Positions 1 to 7,755 are shown, counted from the stretch's first letter. The stretch: 10,784 bases of DNA from JBGOTP01 sp041476545 (GCA_041476545.1 JBGOTP010000164.1:1-10784), one strand, 5' to 3'. Program-made: numbers and translations. Notes: generated by a model not told the origin, from the sequence alone.

Positions 1-801
1 GCGCAGTTCGTCCGGCCCGTACGTGTACCGCTGCTCGCCGACGAGCGTGTGACCGCGAAGCCGCGCCTGCAGGCGGATCTGATTGCGCTTGCCGGTAACG
101 AGACGCACTTCGATGAGCGAGGTGTCTCGAAATGTCTCGAGTACCCGGTACTGACTCTCCGCATCCTTGCCGCTCGGGTCGCGCGGATGCGTCTCCTTTT
201 GGATCAGGGCACGATCATCCCAGACGAGGCGATCGCGCCAGACGCCCGACGCGGGCAAGGGATGACCGTACACGACCGCGAGGTACACGCGCTCGGCGTC
301 GCGCCGTTTGAACTGCGCCCGCAGCCGCTGCTGCGCGTCAGGGTTGACCGCGAACACCACCAGGCCGGACGTGTCCCGATCGATGCGATGCACGACGAGC
401 GGCCGCCGCTTACCTCGCGGCCGCAGATGGTCGGCAAGCTGCTCCTGAACCGATGAGGCTTCGAGTCGCCGCTCCAGGGGCACGGTCAACAGCCCCGGGG
501 GTTTGTTCACGACGATGAGATCATCATCTTCGTGGACAATCCAGAGATCGCCGGTCGCTCTCGGACGGGCGGGCCGCCGCGCGCTGCCGGGCCGATCCAT
601 CCACACGCGCACTCGGTCGTCCGCCGCCAGACGGCGTCCCGCGTCGTCGATCCCGGCCTCCACGTCGTTGACGAACACTTTGCCACGCTCGATCGCGCTG
701 ACGGCGCGGCCTCGAGAGCCGAGTCGATCCGGATGCGCGAGAAACTTGTCGAGGCGTGCGCCCCGAGCGTCAGCGCTCACGCTCCAGCGAGCATCGCCCA
801 T
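1..801 (-). CDS. RluA-family rRNA/tRNA pseudouridine synthase, 3' end cut by window edge
   Basis: This gene probably isomerises specific uridines in rRNA or tRNA to pseudouridine in the cytoplasm. The minus strand is open from ATG at 801 to the window edge, giving 267 residues with no stop. An S4-like RNA-binding region covers about residues 8-65. The catalytic core follows, with an 'NKPPGLLTVP' segment and the family signature HRIDRDTSGL starting at residue 138, which makes Asp141 the expected catalytic residue. A later TGKRNQIR segment stands where the family often has TGRTHQIR; this variant is inferred to mark a subgroup. Relatives are about 300-340 residues, so some 40-70 C-terminal residues are missing. 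The start is supported by a GGAAGG ribosome site 4 bases upstream. It is divergent from the histidine kinase gene. The family call is firm; the target uridine cannot be told. Confidence 0.93.
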   Translation of the reverse strand, partial: MGDARWSVSADARGARLDKFLAHPDRLGSRGRAVSAIERGKVFVNDVEAGIDDAGRRLAADDRVRVWMDRPGSARRPARPRATGDLWIVHEDDDLIVVNKPPGLLTVPLERRLEASSVQEQLADHLRPRGKRRPLVVHRIDRDTSGLVVFAVNPDAQQRLRAQFKRRDAERVYLAVVYGHPLPASGVWRDRLVWDDRALIQKETHPRDPSGKDAESQYRVLETFRDTSLIEVRLVTGKRNQIRLQARLRGHTLVGEQRYTYGPDELR

Positions 802-831
802 GTCACCTTCCCGATCCCCGCAGACGCACGT

Positions 832-876
832 CGAACCCCGTGAACCCTGTGAACCCCGTGAACCCCGTGAACCCAG
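832..876. repeat. Five tandem 9-bp repeats (TGAACCCCG)
   Basis: Five consecutive 9-bp units lie at 832-840, 841-849, 850-858, 859-867 and 868-876. The consensus is TGAACCCCG with one or two changes in the outer units. The array fills most of the gap between the divergent pseudouridine synthase and kinase genes. Read in the kinase frame it would encode repeated Asn-Pro-Val, which argues that it is not part of the kinase. Confidence 0.9.
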
Positions 877-877
877 C

Positions 878-883
878 TATACT
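878..883 (+). promoter_or_regulatory. Candidate -10 box (TATACT) for a leaderless kinase transcript
   Basis: TATACT matches the TATAAT consensus at five of six positions and ends 7 bases before the GTG at 891. Transcription would therefore begin at or next to the start codon, and no ribosome-binding sequence precedes that GTG. No convincing -35 hexamer lies 16-18 bases upstream, where the 9-bp repeats sit. The sequence is seen directly; its role is inferred. Confidence 0.4.
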
Positions 884-890
884 TAACCCC

Positions 891-2711
891 GTGCTTCGGG
901 ATCTTGCGCCTGGCGCACGCGCGTACATCACCGGCGTCATCGCGCTCGGCGCGGCGACCTTCGGGCTCATCCTCTTTCACGGCGCGGCCCTCTTTCCTAT
1001 TCTCCTTCAGCTGCTCTTCCTCGTCCTGTTGTCGTCGCTGACGTCGACCTTCAAGCTCCATTTTCCGATCGCGAGCGGCTCCAACATGTCCGTGTCGTAT
1101 GTCGTCGACATTGCGGCGCTGATCCTGTACGGCCCCCACGCCGCGATGGTCGTCGGCGCCATCAGCGCGTGGAGCCAGTCGACCCTCAACGCCAAGACGA
1201 GGAACCCCCTCTACCGCACGCTGTTCAACGTGGCATGTCTGGTCATCACGGTGCAGGCCGCCGGACAGGTCTATCTGCGGCTCGGCGGCACGCCGGCGGT
1301 CAATCTGAACACCATCTGGGTTCCGATGGCTGCCACGGCGGCGACATTCTTCCTGGTCAACACGGTACCCATCGCCATCGCCATCGGCCTGACGACGGGA
1401 CAGAAGGCCTGGCCGATCTGGAGGAACGATTTCGCATCGAGCGGGCCCAGCTACCTGATTGGTGCGGGTGTGGCGGTCATCGTCGTGGCGCTGACGAAGA
1501 CCTCCGGGTACTGGCCGGTGCTGCTGCTCACCTCCGCTCCGCTGTATCTCGCGTACAAGGTGTACCGCGCCGGCGTGGAGAGTGAAGCGCGACAGGGTGC
1601 CATTCTGGAGGCGGCACACGACGCCATCATCACGATGGACCAGCAGCTGAACATCCGGGAGTTCAACCCCGCCGCTGAAAAGATGTTCGGACACACGCGG
1701 ACGCACATGCTCGGCCGCAACGTCGAACTGCTGATTCCACCACCCCATCGGGCGGCGCCGCTCGCCGCCATCACGCAGTACATCAAGAGCGGCGACGGTC
1801 CCCTGGCCGGCCGGCAGCTCGACATGACAGCCGTGCGCGCGGACGGCACCGAACTGCCGGTCGAGCTCACCGTGGCGCGGGTCAGCGGCGACAGCCGCGC
1901 GGCGATCACGGGATTCATCCGCGACGTCACCGAGCGACGCGCGCTCGAGGAACAGCTCCGGCAATCGCAGAAGCTCGAAGCGATCGGCCGGCTCGCGGGC
2001 GGCGTCGCGCACGACTTCAACAACATCCTCATGAGCATCATGGGGTCGGCCGACCTGATGCTCCTCCAGATGGCCCCGAACGACCCGGCCCGGGACGAGG
2101 TGAACGAAATCAAGGAATCGGTGAGGCGCGGCGCGGCGCTCCCGCGTCAACTGCTCGCCTTCAGCAGGCGACAGGCGACGAGATCCAGCCTGTTCGACCT
2201 CGGGGAGGCGATCGCAGGAATGGAGACGATGCTCCGGCGGCTCATCGGACCGGAAATCGAGTTCGAGATCATCCGCGCGTCATCGCCCACGCTGGTCATT
2301 GCCGACCTTCCGCAGATTGAGCAGGTCGTCCTGAACCTGGTCGTCAACGCGCGCGATGCGATGCCCGACGGTGGACGGCTGGTCGTGACCATCGACGACG
2401 TTGAGATCGTTGAGATCGATCAACCCACGGCTCTGGCGCAGGTCGAGGGACACGCTGGGCACTACGCGCGCGTGAGCGTCGCCGACACGGGCACGGGGAT
2501 CGACGAGAAAATGCGGGCCAGACTGTTCGAGCCGTTCTTCAGCACCAAGGATCAGGGCAAGGGGACCGGCCTCGGGCTGTCGATCGTGTACGGCATTGTC
2601 CGGCAGAGCGGCGGCTATGTATCCGTCGTCAGCGAGCCCGGACATGGCGCGACATTCTTCATTTTTCTGCCGACCGCGAGTGCCGCCGAGCCGGTGGGCG
2701 TGCCCGCGTAG
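891..2711 (+). CDS. Membrane PAS-domain sensor histidine kinase (NtrB/FixL-type)
   Basis: This is a sensor kinase expected to autophosphorylate on histidine and pass the phosphate to an unseen response regulator. From GTG 891 it is 606 residues. About residues 12-225 hold several hydrophobic segments, probably five or six membrane helices with little extramembrane sequence. A PAS domain follows at about 238-350, ending in the usual 'RDVTERR' linker. The dimerisation/H-box is GGVAHDFNN with His374. The ATPase domain has an N-box with Asn482 and Asn486, G1 'DTGTGID' at Asp532, F-box 'FEPFFSTK' and G2 'GKGTGLGLS'. It has no receiver domain. The frame is open back to ATG 756, but that extension runs through the 9-bp repeats and overlaps the divergent gene, so GTG 891 is preferred. 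The signal sensed is unknown; the PAS domain shows no recognisable haem or flavin residue. Confidence 0.92.
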   Translation: MLRDLAPGARAYITGVIALGAATFGLILFHGAALFPILLQLLFLVLLSSLTSTFKLHFPIASGSNMSVSYVVDIAALILYGPHAAMVVGAISAWSQSTLNAKTRNPLYRTLFNVACLVITVQAAGQVYLRLGGTPAVNLNTIWVPMAATAATFFLVNTVPIAIAIGLTTGQKAWPIWRNDFASSGPSYLIGAGVAVIVVALTKTSGYWPVLLLTSAPLYLAYKVYRAGVESEARQGAILEAAHDAIITMDQQLNIREFNPAAEKMFGHTRTHMLGRNVELLIPPPHRAAPLAAITQYIKSGDGPLAGRQLDMTAVRADGTELPVELTVARVSGDSRAAITGFIRDVTERRALEEQLRQSQKLEAIGRLAGGVAHDFNNILMSIMGSADLMLLQMAPNDPARDEVNEIKESVRRGAALPRQLLAFSRRQATRSSLFDLGEAIAGMETMLRRLIGPEIEFEIIRASSPTLVIADLPQIEQVVLNLVVNARDAMPDGGRLVVTIDDVEIVEIDQPTALAQVEGHAGHYARVSVADTGTGIDEKMRARLFEPFFSTKDQGKGTGLGLSIVYGIVRQSGGYVSVVSEPGHGATFFIFLPTASAAEPVGVPA

Positions 2712-2738
2712 CAGGACTATGTCATTTCAAGACCGCAC

Positions 2739-3452
2739 ATGAAGAGTGCAATCATCATCGGAGCTTCATCGGGCATCGGTCGTGCGCTGGCGGTCGCCCT
2801 TTCACTCGATGGCTATCGCGTCGGCGTCGTAGCGCGGCGCACCGATCTGCTGGCTCAGCTTCAGGCGGAGCTTGCGGGTCCCTGCGTGATCAAGACGGTG
2901 GATGTGTCCCAGCCCGAGCTGGCCATGCCACTTGTGCGAGAACTCATCGAAGAACTGCGCGATGTCGAACTCTTCATCGTCAGTGCCGGAACCGGCTTCG
3001 ACAATGCCGCACTCGCATGGGAGCCTGAGAGAGAGACGATTACCCTGAACGTCCTTGGCTTCGCGGGCATGGTCAATGTCGCCGTGGCGCACTTGGAATC
3101 GCGAGGATCTGGGCATCTCGTCGGGATCTCCTCCATAGCTGCGGTAAGAGGTATTGGAGGCGCGCCAGCCTACGCTGCGTCCAAGGCATTCGTGTCGAAC
3201 TACCTCCAGGGCGTGAGGTATCGCTTCAACAAGTTGAAGCTGCCAATAGTCGTTACCGATGTGCAACCAGGCTTCGTCGACACACGCATGGCCGGAGGGA
3301 ATCGATTTTGGATTGCCTCTCCGCAAAAGGCGGCCCGACAGATCGTCGCGGCGATCCGCAGGCGGAAGCGGCATGTGTACATTACCAAACGCTGGCGGCT
3401 CATCGCATGGCTGATGCAGGTCGTCCCCGATGCGTTGTACTCGAGACTCTGA
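2739..3452 (+). CDS. Short-chain dehydrogenase/reductase (SDR)
   Basis: This is a 237-residue cytoplasmic NAD(P)H-dependent oxidoreductase of the classical SDR family; the substrate is unknown. The Rossmann glycine motif GASSGIG is at residues 8-14. Arginines at 33-34 after the second strand suggest NADP(H) preference. The catalytic set is Asn104, Ser132, Tyr145 and Lys149 with the normal Tyr-x3-Lys spacing, and a PG pair at 177-178 follows. The usual NNAG motif is replaced by VSAG at about 81-84, a mild oddity. The basic, hydrophobic C-terminus (about 205-237, with 'WRLIAWLMQ') may touch the membrane. It begins 27 bases after the kinase stop, with no clear ribosome site. An upstream ATG near 2718 is out of frame and stops at once. 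GC is visibly lower than in the neighbours, hinting at a separate origin. Confidence 0.93.
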   Translation: MKSAIIIGASSGIGRALAVALSLDGYRVGVVARRTDLLAQLQAELAGPCVIKTVDVSQPELAMPLVRELIEELRDVELFIVSAGTGFDNAALAWEPERETITLNVLGFAGMVNVAVAHLESRGSGHLVGISSIAAVRGIGGAPAYAASKAFVSNYLQGVRYRFNKLKLPIVVTDVQPGFVDTRMAGGNRFWIASPQKAARQIVAAIRRRKRHVYITKRWRLIAWLMQVVPDALYSRL

Positions 3453-3476
3453 ATCGCCGATGGCGCGTTTCGCCGA

Positions 3477-3578
3477 ATGGATTTGAATAGTGGCGAAGTC
3501 GATGCACCGGCTTCGGTTGTCCAGGCCCTGTATGCGCAGCGTTATGTGGACGTCCTCAAAGAGCGGAAGACATGGTAG
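3477..3578 (+). CDS. Possible 33-residue small ORF or gene remnant
   Basis: After the dehydrogenase stop, the same frame continues open with only that TGA (3450-3452) interrupting it. An ATG at 3477 starts 33 codons ending at TAG 3576. The peptide has a plausible amphipathic stretch (VVQALYAQRYVDVLKERK). No ribosome site precedes it and no family is recognised. It could be a small protein, a decayed C-terminal extension or the tail of a deleted gene, or chance. Confidence is low. Confidence 0.2.
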   Translation: MDLNSGEVDAPASVVQALYAQRYVDVLKERKTW

Positions 3579-3597
3579 AGTCGGCAGCCACGAACAG

Positions 3598-3603
3598 AAG
3601 GAG
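3598..3603 (+). promoter_or_regulatory. Strong ribosome binding site (AAGGAG)
   Basis: AAGGAG lies 6 bases before ATG 3610. It is the best Shine-Dalgarno match in the window and decides the start of the small membrane protein against the upstream in-frame ATG at 3490. Confidence 0.8.
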
Positions 3604-3609
3604 AGCAAC

Positions 3610-3924
3610 ATGAGGAAGGTCACGATTATCGCCTTGGTTGTCCTATTGGCAGGCGCTGGCCTCTGGTACGCTCGGGTTAATCGGCGCGGCACACACACGA
3701 CGGGACGCACTATCACAGGTAGTCTCGCCGTCAGCATCGATGGTGCGAGCTCGGAACCCACCATCATCGGCAATCTGAACGTCAACGGTGCGAGCTTGGT
3801 GGCGAACCAGACTGGGATGCTTCAAGGCCGATTCGCGGTGGAGGGCAATCTCCATACGCGCTCCCTTCCGAATGGCGAACTTGTCTTGGAAGGCGATGTC
3901 CGCATGCGCCAGGCTAGACCCTAG
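3610..3924 (+). CDS. Small membrane-anchored protein with beta-strand-like repeats, unknown function
   Basis: This 104-residue protein is not recognised as a known family. Residues 4-22 form one hydrophobic helix after a short basic start (MRKV), and Arg/Lys residues follow the helix. It is either a signal anchor or an uncleaved signal peptide; there is no lipobox cysteine. From about 36 to 100 the sequence alternates short hydrophobic strands with Gly/Asn turns (SLAVSIDG, NLNVNG, RFAVEGNL, LVLEGDV). This resembles the strand-turn pattern of bactofilin-like or small beta-solenoid proteins, but that likeness is only by eye. The start is fixed by the AAGGAG site. It lies in the same low-GC pocket as the dehydrogenase and runs toward the MFS gene, from whose stop its own stop is 23 bases away. 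Confidence 0.7.
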   Translation: MRKVTIIALVVLLAGAGLWYARVNRRGTHTTGRTITGSLAVSIDGASSEPTIIGNLNVNGASLVANQTGMLQGRFAVEGNLHTRSLPNGELVLEGDVRMRQARP

Positions 3925-3947
3925 CGGGAGATAACCAGCGCGGCAAT

Positions 3948-5105
3948 CTAACTGTTCGCATCAACGTCGCGATATCCGAGCACGAGCAGCAACGTCATCA
4001 CCAGGAACCCGGCCGCCGACAGATACGGCGTCGATTCCCCGAAGCGCTGCAGCGACGCGTTGCCCCACACGGGTCCGACCGTCCGGCCGAGGCTCTCGAT
4101 CGCGCCCGCCGCGCCTTGCACCCGGCCCTGCTCGTCTCCGCGCGCCGCGCGGCTGACCAGGCTCGACATCGTCGGGTGGCCGAAGCCGATCCCGAAGGCG
4201 ATCGGCACCATCGTGATCGCGAACACGAACACGGAATGCGCGAGCGTCGCCGCCACGAGCCCGATCGCCCCGCACACGAGCCCGAGCATGAAGACCGGCT
4301 TGTCGCCCATCCGGCGGACGATCGGCCGTATGAACCCTCCCTGCACGATCGCACCGAGCACGCCGAACACGGCGAAGAAGTAGCCGGTCTGCGACGCGTC
4401 GAACGCGAAGCGCCTGGCCGCAAACAGCGCGAACGTCGTCTGGAACACCGAAAAGGCGAACCAGTAGACGAAATCGATCACGAGCACGCGGCGCAGTCCG
4501 GGACGCCGCAGCATCTCGAAGAGGTTGCGGAACGGCATGCCCGTCCCGGCGTGCGCGCGGTGCACCGTCTCGGGCAGCCACAGCCAGGCCATGGCGGTCG
4601 CGACCACCGTAATGCCGGCGGCCGCCCAGATCGGCGCCGTCACGCTCACCTTCGAGGCGAGGATGCCGCTCAGCGCCGGACCGACGATGAACCCCAGTCC
4701 GAAAGCCGCGCCGATGAGCCCGTACGCGCGCGACCGATCCTTCGGTTCAGTGATGTCGGCGACGTACGCGCGCGCCGTGGAGATGTTGCCGCCCGACAGA
4801 CCGTCGACGATGCGGGCGACAAAGAGCATCGCGATGCTGTGCGCAAGCGCCAGCATCACGAAACTCACGACGGTGCCGGCGAGGCTGAAGATCAGCACCG
4901 GGCGCCGGCCGTAGCGATCCGACCAGTCGCCCAGGACGGGCGCGGCAAACAACTGGCTGAGCGAGAAAACGGCAAACAGCAGACCGATGGTCAGTGGCGA
5001 GGCACCGAACGTCTCCGCGTAGAAAGGCAGCAGCGGAACGATGATGCCGAAGCCGACGAGGTTGACGAAGATCGTCAGAAAAATGATGAGCAGGGGACGC
5101 GACAC
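3948..5105 (-). CDS. TetA-like MFS drug/proton antiporter (DHA1 family)
   Basis: This is a 385-residue inner-membrane major facilitator, with length and hydrophobic pattern fitting 12 helices. It probably exports a small molecule in exchange for protons. Motif A, GDWSDRYGRRPV, is at residues 59-70 in the loop between helices 2 and 3. 'RIVDGLSGG' near 98-106 and 'AYVADITEPKDRSRAYG' near 113-129 are typical of the tetracycline-efflux group. The antiporter motif C region with GLGFIVGP is at about 136-143. A weaker motif-A copy, 'RRMGDKP', marks the second half. These features place it near TetA, but the substrate cannot be assigned; many such genes in soil bacteria have other or unknown substrates. 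The start is GTG with AAAGG 6 bases upstream (plus-strand 5112-5116). It follows the M28 peptidase gene in the same direction and may share its transcript. Confidence 0.92.
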   Translation of the reverse strand: MSRPLLIIFLTIFVNLVGFGIIVPLLPFYAETFGASPLTIGLLFAVFSLSQLFAAPVLGDWSDRYGRRPVLIFSLAGTVVSFVMLALAHSIAMLFVARIVDGLSGGNISTARAYVADITEPKDRSRAYGLIGAAFGLGFIVGPALSGILASKVSVTAPIWAAAGITVVATAMAWLWLPETVHRAHAGTGMPFRNLFEMLRRPGLRRVLVIDFVYWFAFSVFQTTFALFAARRFAFDASQTGYFFAVFGVLGAIVQGGFIRPIVRRMGDKPVFMLGLVCGAIGLVAATLAHSVFVFAITMVPIAFGIGFGHPTMSSLVSRAARGDEQGRVQGAAGAIESLGRTVGPVWGNASLQRFGESTPYLSAAGFLVMTLLLVLGYRDVDANS

Positions 5106-5131
5106 GTTGTGCCTTTCGATGTCTGTGTTCG

Positions 5132-5165
5132 ACTTCTAACTTCTAACTTCTAAGTTCTGACTTCT
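5132..5165. repeat. Tandem 7-bp repeats (ACTTCTA)
   Basis: Three perfect ACTTCTA units (5132-5138, 5139-5145, 5146-5152) are followed by AGTTCTG and a partial ACTTCT. The array occupies half of the 65-bp gap between the M28 peptidase stop and the MFS start. The unit length and sequence resemble the ACCTCTA units at 9693-9719. Confidence 0.9.
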
Positions 5166-5170
5166 CTTGC

Positions 5171-6811
5171 TCACTTCCCCGCCCTCGGTCCCAGGTTGTC
5201 CCGGACGGGCGCATGATCAAGATTGGCCACACGGACACCCGTCTCGTACACCAACTGCACGACCCGCGTCATCTTGTCGAAGAGGATTCTGGACACCTCG
5301 TCCGTGTTCGTGTGGTAGTCGGGATGCAGGCCGGTTGTGAAGAAGATCACCGGAATCCCTTTGGAGGCATAGCTGTAATGATCGCTGCGGTAGTAGATCT
5401 GTTCGGGATCCGACGGATCGTTCATCTCGTAGTCGAGCGTCATGGGCGGGCCGAGCGCTCGATTGGCCTCGCGACTGATCTCGTGCAGCTCGCTGCTGAT
5501 GCGGTCGGAGCCCACAAGATACACGGTATTGGACTCGCTCGCCTTGTCGTCACGGTTCCGCCCGATCATATCGATGTTCAACTGCGCGACCACCCGGTCG
5601 AGCGGCACCGTGGGGTGATCCGCGAAGTAGCGGGACCCGTACGTGCCGAGTTCCTCTCCGGCGTGCCAGACGAAGATCAGCGAGCGCCGGGGCCGCGGCC
5701 CGGCCGCGAACGCCTGCGCCAGCGCCATCAGCGCCACGGTCCCCGAGCCGTCATCGTCGGCCCCGTTCCAGATGCGATCGTCGTTGGCCCCTGGCGTCAC
5801 GCGTCCGTAGAGCGGCGCCTGCGGGATCCCGCTCTGGCCCAGCTCCGTCTCCGCGTACCCGATATGGTCGTAGTGCGCGCCGAAGGCGACGTAGGTGTCC
5901 TTGAGTCTGGGGTCGCTGCCTTCGATGCTGCCCATCACGTTGTACGTCAGCTGGGTACGCACAACCTCGTAGTCGACGTCGACATGGAACGTGATCCTGA
6001 CATCCTGCAGTCTGAAGGGCGGCAGGGGCTGCCGCGCCTCGGCGCGGCGTTTCAGCTCGCTGTACGGCGTTGGGGCCTTTCGAAAGAGAAATTCCAGGAA
6101 TGCGTCGTCGCCGGCGATCGCCGGTGGCACCAGCCGGTCCAGACGATCGGCCGTGATGAAGTCGGACGGCGCGTCCGGCACATTCGCCGGTAGGGCCAAC
6201 AAGGATGCCGTGCCCTGCGTCATCGCTGCCGCGGCGCCGAGGTCCTCGATCGCATGACGGCTGCGCCCCGTCAGCAGGCGGCTGTACCGCTGCTCGTCGA
6301 GCGCGGCCGGGCCCCTCGATCCGAGCCAGACGACAACCGCGCCCCGCACGTCCTTGCCTCGCAAGTCCGTGTGGTTCGCCGCGGGAACGTCGAGCCCATA
6401 CCCGACAAACTCAACGCGGTCGAGCGTCAGCGTTCGCTTGCCGCCGGAATTCCCTGGAAAGAACACCCCTTCGCCATCCTTGAACGTGCGCGCTTCTCGG
6501 CCAATCTGGACCGTGACGCTGGATCGGCTCACGGCCTTGACGCTGTTGACGCGGACGGTCTGCAGATAGGAGCGAACGTCCCCGGCCGGGGTGACGTTCC
6601 AGGTCCGGAGGTGATCCTGGATATAGGCGGCCGCCAAACCGAGCCCGGCGCTGTAGTTGGCTCGACCCTGCAACTGGTCGGAGGCAATGTAGGAGAGCCA
6701 GGCTCGCAAGTCGCCGGTGCTGATGAGAGACGCCGGCGCGGCTTCGGTGACGCGCAGAATCGCGACGGCCAGAATGCCCGCGCAGATGAACCTAGACCGG
6801 CGGCGGCTCAC
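5171..6811 (-). CDS. Secreted zinc aminopeptidase, M28 family
   Basis: This is a predicted exported di-zinc peptidase of 546 residues, likely an aminopeptidase acting on peptides outside the cytoplasm. Residues 1-25 form a signal peptide: basic RRRSR, a hydrophobic core, then an Ala-rich cleavage region (EAAPA). A PA-like insert lies near 131-170 onward ('VEFVGYGLDVPAA'). The M28 core at about 295-535 has all the expected metal or catalytic positions: His313 in GAHYDHIG, Asp in NGADDDGSG (352-354), the Glu pair 386-387 in AGEELG, Asp414 in LNIDMIG and His500 in YHTNTDE. GTG 6811 is chosen because a G-rich site (AGGGGGGAT) precedes it and the signal peptide begins there. The longer ATG at 6901 would add 30 residues that bury the signal peptide and start upstream of a TATAGT box. 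The MFS gene follows 65 bases later. Substrate specificity is unknown. Confidence 0.94.
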   Translation of the reverse strand: MSRRRSRFICAGILAVAILRVTEAAPASLISTGDLRAWLSYIASDQLQGRANYSAGLGLAAAYIQDHLRTWNVTPAGDVRSYLQTVRVNSVKAVSRSSVTVQIGREARTFKDGEGVFFPGNSGGKRTLTLDRVEFVGYGLDVPAANHTDLRGKDVRGAVVVWLGSRGPAALDEQRYSRLLTGRSRHAIEDLGAAAAMTQGTASLLALPANVPDAPSDFITADRLDRLVPPAIAGDDAFLEFLFRKAPTPYSELKRRAEARQPLPPFRLQDVRITFHVDVDYEVVRTQLTYNVMGSIEGSDPRLKDTYVAFGAHYDHIGYAETELGQSGIPQAPLYGRVTPGANDDRIWNGADDDGSGTVALMALAQAFAAGPRPRRSLIFVWHAGEELGTYGSRYFADHPTVPLDRVVAQLNIDMIGRNRDDKASESNTVYLVGSDRISSELHEISREANRALGPPMTLDYEMNDPSDPEQIYYRSDHYSYASKGIPVIFFTTGLHPDYHTNTDEVSRILFDKMTRVVQLVYETGVRVANLDHAPVRDNLGPRAGK

Positions 6812-6869
6812 GCATCCCCCCTGCGACACACCGCCAAACCAGCCGTCCGGCTTCGACGCAGCACGCCCT

Positions 6870-6875
6870 ACTATA
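6870..6875 (-). promoter_or_regulatory. Candidate -10 box (TATAGT) for the M28 peptidase gene
   Basis: Read on the minus strand, TATAGT stands about 58 bases before the preferred GTG start and would give a leader of about 50 bases. No good -35 hexamer is visible 17 bases upstream. The match is seen; promoter function is inferred. If real, it rules out the ATG at 6901 as the start. Confidence 0.4.
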
Positions 6876-6916
6876 GCCTCCCGATTGCATGAGCCCGCCA
6901 CGCCACGACGTCCCGC

Positions 6917-6945
6917 TTGCCAGGATGGACGACTTCAGGTAAGGT
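6917..6945 (+). promoter_or_regulatory. Weak candidate promoter for the RRM gene
   Basis: TTGCCA (6917-6922) and TAAGGT (6940-6945) are 17 bases apart. The -35 matches five of six consensus positions and the -10 three of six. Transcription would leave a leader of about 125 bases before TTG 7076. The 264-bp gap between the divergent M28 and RRM starts (6812-7075) holds nothing else clear. Confidence 0.2.
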
Positions 6946-7075
6946 TGGCCACTGGATTTCGGCTGCCAGCGTGTGTCTTCCCTACCATTCTCACGTCGAT
7001 TCCCGCGAGCGTTTTCCCATCTTCCGAAGAGCCCTGTCCATCCCGTTTATCACTGTTTACCTGGGAGATAGTTGA

Positions 7076-7726
7076 TTGGCTGTCCGTTTGTTTGTCGGCA
7101 ATCTTTCGTACACCACGACCGAGGCCGAGTTGCGCGCGCATTTCGGCGCCGTCGCTCCGCCGTCGCAAGTCGTCCTGCCTGTCGATCGGGAAACGGGCCG
7201 GCCGCGCGGATTCGCCTTCGTGGAATTTACGGAACGTGCCCATGCGGAGGCGGCGATTCAACAGTTCAACGGTCAGATGTTCAGCGGCCGCCCCCTGGCT
7301 GTCAGCGAAGCGCGCGCGCGCGAGGACCGCGGCCCCGGCGGTCCACCACACCCCGGTGGATTTTCGGGCCCGCCGCGGCCCGGTGGTTTCAGTCCTCGTT
7401 CGCCATCGTCGTTTGGCGGCGGCCCTTCCCGGTCGTTCGACCCGGGCGCGTCGTCCGCCCCGGCGGCGCGGAGTCGAAACTTCGGGCCAGACGCCCGGCC
7501 GCAGCGTGGCGGTAGCGCCAAGGGGAAGAAGAAGGACGCGGACAAGCCGAAAGGACCGATTCCCCTCAAGCGGACGGGGCGATCGCTGTCACTCGACGAC
7601 GACTCGCCGGACGAGGGAGTGCCGGATATCGACGACTTCGCCACGAGCAGACCGCCCGACGTGCCCGACGCACCCGACGCGCCCGACGACAAGGTTGACG
7701 ACGATACGGGCACAGACAAGGACTGA
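7076..7726 (+). CDS. RRM RNA-binding protein with disordered tail
   Basis: This is a 216-residue predicted single-stranded RNA-binding protein. Residues 3-78 form one RRM domain with RNP2 LFVGNL (5-10) and RNP1 RGFAFVEF (44-51), including the aromatic residues that stack on RNA. The rest is low complexity: a Gly/Pro/Arg/Ser-rich stretch at about 82-145 ('GGPPHPGGFSGPPRPGG'), a short Lys-rich patch (KGKKKDADKPKG), then a strongly acidic end with a PDVPDAPDAPDD repeat. Bacterial RRM proteins are usually about 80-150 residues, so this tail is long. The start is TTG, 8 bases after GGGAG; it puts the conserved strand (AVRLFVGNL) at the N-terminus, as in other bacterial RRM proteins. The DnaA domain-I-like gene follows 29 bases later, likely on the same transcript. 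The RNA target is unknown. Confidence 0.92.
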   Translation: MAVRLFVGNLSYTTTEAELRAHFGAVAPPSQVVLPVDRETGRPRGFAFVEFTERAHAEAAIQQFNGQMFSGRPLAVSEARAREDRGPGGPPHPGGFSGPPRPGGFSPRSPSSFGGGPSRSFDPGASSAPAARSRNFGPDARPQRGGSAKGKKKDADKPKGPIPLKRTGRSLSLDDDSPDEGVPDIDDFATSRPPDVPDAPDAPDDKVDDDTGTDKD

Positions 7727-7755
7727 ACGGGCGGGCGTCAGGGGATACACGCCGC

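Noticed and set aside
756..890. ATG-started N-terminal extension of the first kinase
   Set aside because: It would encode Asn-Pro-Val repeats from intergenic 9-bp units and overlap the divergent pseudouridine synthase start. GTG 891 gives a natural membrane-protein N-terminus.
777..2150. 457-codon minus-strand open frame opposite the first kinase
   Set aside because: It is antisense to a kinase with complete motifs, its protein is Arg/His/Asp-rich without any family signature, and it has no ribosome site. It is a high-GC shadow.
4116..5153. 345-codon plus-strand open frame opposite the MFS gene
   Set aside because: The product is highly charged and low in hydrophobic residues, typical of the complement of a membrane-protein gene in GC-rich DNA. 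The MFS gene has clear motifs and a start site.
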